DNA of 64,000 bases. Source: Thecaphora thlaspeos. Its lineage: Eukaryota; Basidiomycota; Ustilaginomycetes; Urocystidales; Glomosporiaceae. Position numbers and translations under genes: made by a program. Below the pieces are notes generated by a model, which saw only the letters and a program-made list of their open reading frames with translations, was not told where the DNA came from and ran no database searches. Positions 56,931 to 64,000 of the stretch are shown in pieces (positions within the stretch are counted from its first letter, which is position 1; each line of letters opens with the position of its first letter). The DNA is taken from positions 1 to 64,000 of the forward strand of contig UWYS01000002.1 of NCBI GenBank assembly GCA_900291925.1, written 5' to 3'.

Positions 56931-59609
56931 CTAATCCAGCTTTGCCATCGGCTGTAGCCACTTGTTGGCCGCTTCGAACTGGAACGCCACTTCGGGCGAG
57001 ATGGCATTCTCGGCCTTGAGCGTCTCGACCGCGACGAGAAGCTGATGTGCGGCAAGCGTCAAAAAGAGCGTCAGGGCCAAGTCAGTGGAACAGCCTCGCA
57101 TGGATCAAGAGAAGAGACGCCCGGATGAAGGCCTTCCGTTCGCCGCCGTCGCTGCACTCACCGCATCCCAGAACCTAAACCCTCTTCCCAGCTCGTACTT
57201 GATGTCTTTGACATTTCCGAACGTCTCGACCAGCATCTCGACCACGCTGCTCTTGGCATCCTTGACCGCTTCCGCCTCGGTCTCTTCCTCCTTGACCGAT
57301 CCCCCGTGGAAGGTCAGCAGCGCATCGAGGTAGCACTTGACCACGATGCCTAGTCCCGTGTTGGTGTCATGCTGGAAGGGGAGGCTGAGCGAAATGTCGA
57401 GGTAGTCGTCCCTCGACCGCCTCGCATCGCCGCGCAGCAGCATCGACATGGCAATCATCTCGACCAGGTTGCGCATCGCCCTGCCCGTCGCCTTGAGGAA
57501 CGAGTTGAACACCAGCAGCTCGCGGCTCAAGGGCGCCGTCCAGGTCTGCGGCTTGAACTGCATGGGGATGATGCTCAGCGTGCGCATCACCAGCAGCATG
57601 TGGTGCTTCTCCTCGACCGTCCCGAACGAGGGGCCGCCGCTGTAGGCACGGTTGCCGTAGTAGTTGGCGTGCAGCGCGCCGCCGCGGATCAGCTCGAGCG
57701 CGAGGTAGAGCGGCTCCTGCAACTTGTCGTTGAGCCTGGCCCGCTTGAGCGCGAGGTGGCATGCGCGCGCGTAAGGCGCGTGGAGGTGGGCGTGATTGAG
57801 GAAGCCGCGCAGCTCGAGCATGCGCCAGATGACGTTGGCGACAATCTCGTCCTTCTTCTCGACCTGGGAGAGCGAGCCGTCGGGCATCCGGACGCGCCCG
57901 GTCTTTGTGCGGTTGGCGAGCGCGTCGGAAGTCGTCGCGCCGAGGCAGAGTGCGATATCGATGGTGCTCGAGTTCTGCCGGCGCAGCTCCTCCTCGACGA
58001 AGCGGACGGGAACGTTCCACTGGTTGACGCGGTTGATGAGCTGGAGCGTCGCGGCTGAGTCGTGCGGGATGACATGGTCAACCGACGGCTGGAAGTAGTA
58101 GACGGCCGACGTCTTGCGCGAGCTCCAGAAGCCGTTGAGCGACGAGCAAGCCAGCGCGATCGCGACGCAGCGCGGGCTCTGCGGTGTCTCGATTAGATTC
58201 TCGCGAACGTAGCGCTTGTAGTCCTCGGCCTCGCCGTTGTCGAGCGGCGGCACCTCGATTACGAAGCCGCTCGTTAGGTTCGAGACCACGCTGAAGCCAA
58301 TTAGCCCGCGCGAGAGGTGAAGAAAGACCTCGTCCGGCAAACGGTGCGAAAAGATCTCGTGAAGGTCGACGGGGACATCGGCCGCCGTCAGGATTGGAGC
58401 GCCGCCATTGGCTGCACCCATCGGTCCGCCGCCCGCAGCAGGACCGGCGCCATTGACGGCATTGCTCGGGTTGTGGTGGTGGCTGTTGTGCTGATGATGG
58501 TTGACGCTGTGGCCCGGCAGCGGCGGCGGCGGCGTCGCGAGCGGGAGCGGGAGGACCCTGCCCTCTTCGGCCGAGAGGACGAGACAGAACTTGACCATGG
58601 TGCGGGCGCGGCAGAACTGGTCGACGTAGGCCGTCTTTATGACGCCCGGATGCTGCTCGAAAGCCATGCAGAGGGTGTAGCCATTCTTGTACTGCTTGAT
58701 CAGGTCACTGACCTGGCGGATGTTGGGCGGTGCTCCCGCATGGGGCGGCGGCGTCCCAAAGGAGCCGTCCTGGAGCGCAGGGAAGGTCGCGCAGAGGTCA
58801 GAGCCGGCGAGGAGGCCGACGTCGAGGAAGTGCTCCTCGCTGCAGCGAAGGTCGTTCGTGATCGACTGCTTGGAGACGTACTGGAAGGTGCCCTCCTGGA
58901 GGTTGAGGGTGGTGATGACCTTGTCGACGCGGTCAAAGAGGAGCAGCTCGCTGCTGCCATACATCGAGTGGACGTAGCCCTTGGAGTGGCGTTCGAGCGA
59001 GACGAGCTGCAGGGGCGCGATGGGGGAAGGGAAAGGGGAAGGGGAAGGAGATGGGAAAGAAGATGGTCAGTAAACGAACGCGATCGCGACAAGGCTGAGC
59101 GTCCTTCCATTCGTCCGTGCCGGCCTGCTCACCTGTCCCGACGCGAGGTAGGGTGCGACGAGGAACTCGACGTTCCTGTGTCTGAAAGCGCGAAGGATGG
59201 CGCGGTAGAGGTCCGGATAGTGAAGGCTATTGCTAGTGCTAAGAATCGTGTGTGCGAGGTCCACGTTGCCACTCTCGTAGGCCTCCCATGCCCTCTGCCT
59301 CTGCTTGGGCCTTGGGTCCTCGTAGCTAAAAGGTCTTGACTTTTTATTTGGCGAGAGGCCGTTTAGGACGAAGACGGGGCGGATTCCCAGCCTCTCCAGC
59401 GAGCGAAGGTCGCGTTCAATATAGGAGATGATAGCTAGCGGCTGACCTCCGAGCGCTGCGACCAGGGGCTCCGACGAAGAGGGAGCTGAGAGGATCTGTT
59501 TTAGGTAGTAGGAGACGTCGATGCCGAGGCGTGTGTCTTTGAGCGCCGAGAGCGGGCACGACTGGATCAGCCCGCGATCGTGAAGGTATGCCTGGAGTCC
59601 CCTGATCAT
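56931..59609 (-). CDS. MKT1: Mkt1-type post-transcriptional regulator
   Basis: About 810 residues in three exons: 59609-59133, 59006-57162 and 57041-56931. The N-terminus has the XPG/PIN-like fold (MIRGLQAYLHDRGLI; DTRLGIDVSYYLKQIL; GIRPVFVLNGLSPNKK) and the XPG-I part with GLLAGSDLC. The central and C-terminal Mkt1 domains follow (VFLHLSRGLIGFSVVSNLTSGF; ARACHLALKRARLNDKLQEP; ELGRGFRFWDA). Yeast Mkt1 works with Pbp1 in control of mRNAs, including HO and mitochondrial ones. The last exon was placed at the acceptor CACATCAG (57042), the only one that keeps the phase and yields LLVAVETLKAENAISPE... to a natural stop; an earlier AG near 57080 breaks the frame. Confidence 0.9.
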
Positions 59610-60459
59610 GATGAAGGGCTGGCGGCAGCGGCACTTGCTGCCGATGCTGTAGGTGCGGGTGTGAGGAGAAGGATGAGGTGCAAGTGGAGGGCTGTGTTTG
59701 GGCTATGCCGTCGGCGTAGGAGCTAGGATGGCGCGAGAGCTATGAGCGTCGCTTTGCACGGGAGCTGTGACTGGTGCGTGTTTCAGGGTTTGAGCAGGCG
59801 AAAGGGCGAGGGGTGAGTGACCGGCACTTTACACGGGTTCGCGAGGGGGCGATAGGGCGAGGACGAGGAGCGGCGGCAGGTAAGCGCAGTGAACAGGGCA
59901 GCAGGACAGCAGAGCGGTGCGATGGGCAGGTAGAGTCGCATTCAAGCGCGAGTCTGTGCGTCTCGATGCGGGCTGGATGGGACGGAGTCCGGAAGTGAGA
60001 TACGGGGGGGACGAGGCGAGGGAAGGGTGGGTGCCCGAGCTTGGTCTGAGTTGGGATAGGCCGAGGATGCAGTGGTCGGTGTTGGCGGGCGTGTATAGGG
60101 AGCAGGTGGCGCCAAGAAGAGCAAGAGCTGTGGGATCGGCGAGGAATCGAGAGAAAAAGAGAAGGAGGGATGGCGGGCCGTACGGATGGGTTGATGGTGG
60201 GTGAATGAGAAGGTGACCACGAAGAAGCCGAGCGACCTGAGCGCGAGCCAGCTAGCGAGCCACTTGGCCAGCCAGCCGCCCAGCCAGCCCCGCCAGCTGA
60301 GCGCGCCCGCACGCCCCCACACGCCCCGGCCCGCCGCCGTGCGCTGTCCGTGCGATCAGTCGGCCCGCGCTCCCGCCCGATTCCCTTCACTGACACCCCG
60401 ATAAAGCACCCGCCCACTCGGCCGGAGCCTCACCTCAACACGGAAATTGCGCGTCCGTG
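59610..60459. other. Intergenic region upstream of MKT1
   Basis: MKT1 promoter side. GC-rich with CCAGC/GCCAGC-type short repeats near 60250-60290. No gene seen. Confidence 0.5.
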
Positions 60460-60840
60460 CCCGCATCGATTTTTTGCACGAGTAATAAATGAGGGATTTC
60501 GCCTCCATACCAAGACGTGTCGGACGCGCCAGGACCAATGCGTCTCGCGCGAGGAAGCAGGCGTCCCACCTCCACATAGGGACGCGTCGAACCCAACAGG
60601 CGGCCAGCGCATCTCGCACGAGTAAGCCCTCTCCAACGACGCGTCAACCGCACCGGTGCTGTCGCGACTTGCGCGAGTTTACACGTCGCCCAAGGAGAGT
60701 CAAAACTCGACGTTGCTGGCGCTGACGCGTTTCGCGCACGTAAGCACGGGTCCTGGTAACTCCACACCGACGCGCGGCGACCGGCCGCTCGGGGCGTCTC
60801 GCGCGAGGCCAACGCGTGTGCCACTGGATGCGGGCTTTTG
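60460..60840 (-). repeat. Degenerate ~60-80 bp repeat array, left arm
   Basis: About six diverged units, recognised by a core near TCTCGCGCGAG (60463, 60540, 60610, 60665, 60728 and 60798), several followed by ACGCGT. Read on the minus strand they match the units of the right arm (TTACTCGCGCGAGACGCG). Unit spacing varies from about 55 to 77 bp, so this is an old, diverged tandem array. No conserved reading frame. Confidence 0.65.
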
Positions 60841-60888
60841 ACCCTTCGGGCAAAAAAAGAATCGGCCTCCGGGCATATCGGGCTCCTC

Positions 60889-60929
<41 letters not shown>

Positions 60930-61440
60930 GGGCCCAGGACTTATCGGGCAAAAAGATTCGGATAACGAACAAATCGGGCTTCGGAAAGTCGAGATCCTGT
61001 ATCTATCGGGCGAAAAGAAGCGCTCCGGACATATCGGGCTCCTGGACATTACAAGCTCTCGGACGTATAGGGCGTGTAAATGCGCCCCGCAAAAGTATCG
61101 GGCGACAAATTTTGGTTTCCGATCGAATCACGCTTAATGTTGCTGATTCATCGGGCGACGCCTTGCGGACACCAAGCCTATCGGTTCATACATCTCCCGA
61201 TTGTGTCGCCCCTGCGGCTACCGGGCGTATCGGGTACAGTGCTAGTTTCAAGACTCATCTATCTTGCCCGCGTCCGTCCACCCATGATGCGGGATGGATT
61301 TCCTCGCCCATATCTGACCTATTCCAGTGAGCCTATGTTCGCGGACAGACTCAAGCACTTTCTCTTCACAAAGGATCGGGCCAGCTTGCGGCCGATTCAA
61401 GGTCGCCGAATCGGGCCACATGGGCAACGCGTGCACGCGG
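60841..61440. repeat. ATCGGGC-rich core between the arrays
   Basis: The word ATCGGGC (or a one-base variant) recurs at least ten times, at 60876, 60951, 60973, 61014, 61034, 61097, 61149, 61373, 61410 and others, spaced roughly 20-60 bp. A block at 60847-60889 (CGGGCAAAAAAAGAATCGGC ... CATATCGGGCTCCT) is repeated in diverged form at 61016-61053. No gene is visible. Confidence 0.65.
60890..60927. repeat. Homopolymer of 38 T
   Basis: Uninterrupted T run inside the ATCGGGC core. Its exact length may be affected by sequencing error. Confidence 0.9.
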
Positions 61441-61990
61441 CCCTCACCCAAGATGTGGGCGCGGCGCGGCCACGGACGACGCGATTTGCCGCCCGCATAT
61501 TTACTCGCGCGAGACCCCACCCTTGGCAGCGTCGAGATGCAACTTTCTCCCTGCACGTTTACTCGCGCGAAACGCGTGATCTGGGCCCGGGCGCCGAAGA
61601 CGTGACTTGCCGCCTTCGTGCTTATTTACGCGAGATGCGTTAAGTGGCCGTAGCGCGACGCGACTTGCCCCCCTTTGTCTTTCATCGCGTGAGACGCGTC
61701 AGGCGGTAAACAGCACGACGCGACCTCCTTTTTCACTGTTTACTCGGGCGAGACAAGTCACGTGACAGCCGTGCGATGCGGCGTGCCGCCAGCGAATTAA
61801 CTCGCGCGAGACGCGTCCGAAGGTGCGGCTCGGAAGGGACGACGCGACCTTCCACTCGCGTGTTTATACGCGCGAGACGCGTCGCTGGTTTTGGGCGCGG
61901 CTAGGATGACCCGACTTGCTAGTTTACTCGCGCGCGACGCCTCATGCGCGCGGCCGATTGAGCGCGCTCGTCCCGGGCCCAAATAGGGCG
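61441..61990 (+). repeat. Degenerate ~60 bp repeat array, right arm
   Basis: Eight successive units start at 61500, 61558, 61624, 61680, 61739, 61798, 61863 and 61923, spacing 56-66 bp. Each begins TTTACTCGCGCGAGACGCGT (or a variant) and most have a second block ACGACGCGACTTGCC about 35 bp later; an earlier second block stands alone at about 61478. Units are too diverged and variably spaced for a protein repeat and have no CRISPR character. Confidence 0.75.
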
Positions 61991-62232
61991 TTTCCTCTCC
62001 CGATTGTATGCCTTCTCCCTTTATTGCGTGTGCGTTTCGGATCGGGTCAAAACATTTTATGCTGTCTCGCGCGAGTAAATACACATCTCGGGACGTCCAC
62101 AACGCATTCATTTTGGACAGCCTAGGCAATATCTCTAATGAATGCTTCAGAACGAAAGCGTAACCAATTCGTTCCATATGACAATTGCACACATCTATCT
62201 ACCCATCCTACCCAGCTCTGTTCTCTCTTGCG
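61991..62232. other. Flank of the right array
   Basis: Contains one more repeat core in the left-arm orientation at 62064 (TCTCGCGCGAGTAAATACA) and the 3' flank of the Rxt3-like gene. No gene. Confidence 0.5.
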
Positions 62233-64000
62233 TCAAACTTCCACCCTCTTCGACTGTTCCGTCCGTTCTTGGATCTGCCAAAACCATCTCTTCTCCTCAC
62301 CTTTCTCCTCGATGTCTGCCTCGTCGACTTTTCGTTTGCTACTATGCAATACCTGTGCGACCTGAGACAGACCTACCATCCCCAACGTCTCGATACGTTT
62401 CGACTTTATCGCTTCTTCGACATCGTCCAAGCTCAACGATGAAAGAGAGGAGCTCGTGCGTGGAAGGACGATCTGTTGTATCTTGAAGCGAGCTGTTTGG
62501 TCGATACGTTGTTTGGCTGTTCGACGCGTAGGGCCGGATGCGAAGCCGGGCTGATTCCACGGTTACATCGTCGACCGAATGAACGAATGAGGGCAAGAAG
62601 GAAGAGTCTCAGTGAAAGCACAGAGATAATCATATCGTCGCAAGACAAGCGAGGGGCGCGGCCGCGTAACGTACCTGCTTCAGTTCGACGCTCTCAACGA
62701 CGAGGCTGACGCCGTCGTGCGTGTTTCCCCAACTGCGACTCTTGATACCGCCCCGCTGACAGCCCTTGTAGGCAATCAACTTGGGCGCGATCCGCAGAAT
62801 GACCGAGAGGTCCGCCGGTCGCCTCCGTCCCGTCGCTGTCCCTCCGCTCCCTTCCGTCTCTCCCTGCCGTTTGCTATTCGCCCCAATGTCCGCCGTGGAG
62901 GAAGACGGCGCGGGCGAGTCGGACGACGAGAGACCGTTCCATGCCCTTGCGGCCCGACCAGGTGGGACCCAGGCTGGGACGCCCTCGGGCTCCAGGGAGG
63001 GCCCTTCCACCCACCCGGCGTGCACGCACATCGCCAGGATGTCAGAGTCGTCCGTGTAGACGTCGGTGCCCCACAGCTTGCGCCGAAGAAGCGGCGACAT
63101 GCGCCAAAAACGCCAGGGCGACGCCAGCGTGCCGACCGGCGAGGTCGCTGCCACTGCTGTTGCTGCCGCCGCTTCACCGCCACCATCGGCGGCGGTGGTT
63201 GCCGCCATGGCTGCGTCGGGCCGGTTCGATGATGGTCCCTCGTCGAGGCGCCTGCGCTGATGTTCGCGGAAGAGCGCCGCCTCGGCGATCCGCTCCTCGA
63301 TGCGCATCTCGAGGCTCATCCTGGCGTGCTCCTTGCCGCGCCATCCGAGTTTCCACCCGTTGCCCTGACCCTCGAGTGCGAGCTTGCCTGCCTCACTCTC
63401 CATCATAGCCTGCAGCGGCTCGCCCATCATGTGCTGCTGGAGCGCCTGCTTCTCGAGCTTGACGAACTCATACCAGCTCGGACCGCCGCGACGGCTGTGA
63501 CTCAGCAGGTCGCCCGAGATGCGCACCTCGATCGTCGCGCCGACATTTTTAGCCAGTAGCTCGGCGGGGAATAGCGGGTCGATAGTCGGGTCGTACAGCC
63601 ATGAGCCGAGGTGGCGCACCGGCCGGCCCTTGTCCATCCCGATCAGGTGGCGCGGCAAGGAATCCGCGGGTGCAGCGACGACGGGGAGAGGGCGCTGCGA
63701 CTCGTCGTTGGCAAAGGCAGCGGTGGCGGTAGCCGTGTCTTGCGTCGGCCTGCTTTTTTCTGCCGAGTCATCGTTGGCGTGGTCATCTGCCGCATCGGCC
63801 ATGGACACGTCGGCATCTGGACCGGCTGCGGCTGCGGCTGCGGCACGGTCTACCGTTTCGCCGCCCTCGCCCTCCATGGCCAATGGCGTCTCCTCGGGCT
63901 CCGAGGCAATATCAAGCGGAAGCCTCTGCAGCCTCCGAATCGCCTCGTCGCGCTCACACAGCTCAAGGTAGAGCCACACCGGCTCGCTGTCGACGCGCGG
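62233..64000 (-). CDS. RXT3: Rxt3-like histone deacetylase complex subunit, 5' partial
   Basis: The gene runs off the right edge; its start is outside the window. Exons seen: 64000-62675 and 62550-62233, joined in phase by donor GTACGT and acceptor GGAATCAG. The part present contains LPRHLIGMDKGRPVRHLGSW then LYDPTIDPLFPAELLAKN, then RKLWGTDVYTDDSDILAMCV and, after a Ser-rich insert, DLSVILRIAPKLIAYKGCQR then GGIKSRSWGNTHDGVSLVVE. This series matches my memory of the Rxt3 domain, a subunit of the large Rpd3/Sin3 deacetylase complex. The second exon adds a basic-acidic C-terminus (QRIDQTARFKIQQIVLP ... KRWFWQIQERTEQSK). An in-frame TAA just above the acceptor supports the splice. The frame is open to the window edge. 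Confidence 0.75.

Noticed and set aside
57075..57085. Acceptor GCGAG as the start of the last MKT1 exon
   Set aside because: It shifts the frame and gives an early stop, while the acceptor at 57042 keeps phase and a conserved-looking C-terminus.
12463..59609. Polarity and cell wall genes (calmodulin, CHS4, kinase, ROM2) as a functional cluster
   Set aside because: They are separated by unrelated housekeeping genes, lie on both strands and share no visible common regulation beyond a general heptamer.
60435..61049. 204-codon minus-strand frame with a polylysine run and repeated RSPICPE
   Set aside because: The polylysine comes from the T38 run and the repeated peptide from the ATCGGGC word; unit spacing is not a multiple of three, so it is not a kept protein.
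61441..61990. Repeat array considered as CRISPR
   Set aside because: The genome is eukaryotic, the units are diverged, and there is no sharp repeat-spacer pattern.

Overview
The window is one end of a linear chromosome of a GC-rich filamentous or yeast-like fungus. Seen directly: it opens with about 36 units of CCCTAA telomere repeat, genes carry short GT-AG introns (mostly 55 to 270 nt), and the coded proteins are fungal (Opi1, Mkt1, Rim2, Chs4/Skt5, Rom2, Rxt3, Csc1 types). The TTAGGG telomere, the strong GC and CpG bias and the calmodulin, cullin and U2AF types suggest a basidiomycete, perhaps Ustilaginomycotina. That placement is inference.

Layout: 1-221 telomere; 222-714 short subtelomere; 715-4492 MFS transporter (minus, reading towards the telomere); 6208-8271 F-box protein (plus); 9477-10864 calmodulin in seven exons (plus); 12463-15482 Chs4/Skt5-type chitin synthase activator (plus); 16397-17870 HIRIP3-like histone chaperone (minus); 20035-21528 secreted GH15 glucoamylase (plus); 22395-27506 large AGC-type kinase (minus); 29493-32710 cullin-3 (plus); 33185-35907 Opi1 (minus); 35908-39559 a gene-poor stretch with an AT-rich island and a 764-bp terminal-inverted-repeat element; 39560-42928 Csc1/TMEM63 channel (minus); 44696-46473 Rim2-type mitochondrial pyrimidine nucleotide carrier (minus); 49128-54723 Rom2-type RhoGEF (plus); 55710-56546 U2AF small subunit (plus); 56931-59609 Mkt1 (minus); 59610-62232 a gene-free stretch with degenerate inverted repeat arrays; 62233-64000 Rxt3-like subunit (minus, 5' end outside the window).

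Nothing looks like an operon or a metabolic cluster; each gene has its own intergenic space. Several products share a theme of cell wall and polarity signalling (Rom2-type GEF, Chs4, calmodulin, the AGC kinase), but I see no evidence that this linkage is functional. The most unusual non-coding material is (a) the ~60-bp degenerate repeat arrays at 60.46-62.08 kb in opposite orientations around an ATCGGGC-rich core with a 38-nt T run, (b) the TIR element at 38.45-39.22 kb, and (c) a heptamer TACTGTA/TACAGTA that recurs at 16 intergenic loci. Exon boundaries were placed by hand from splice motifs, reading phase and family conservation.
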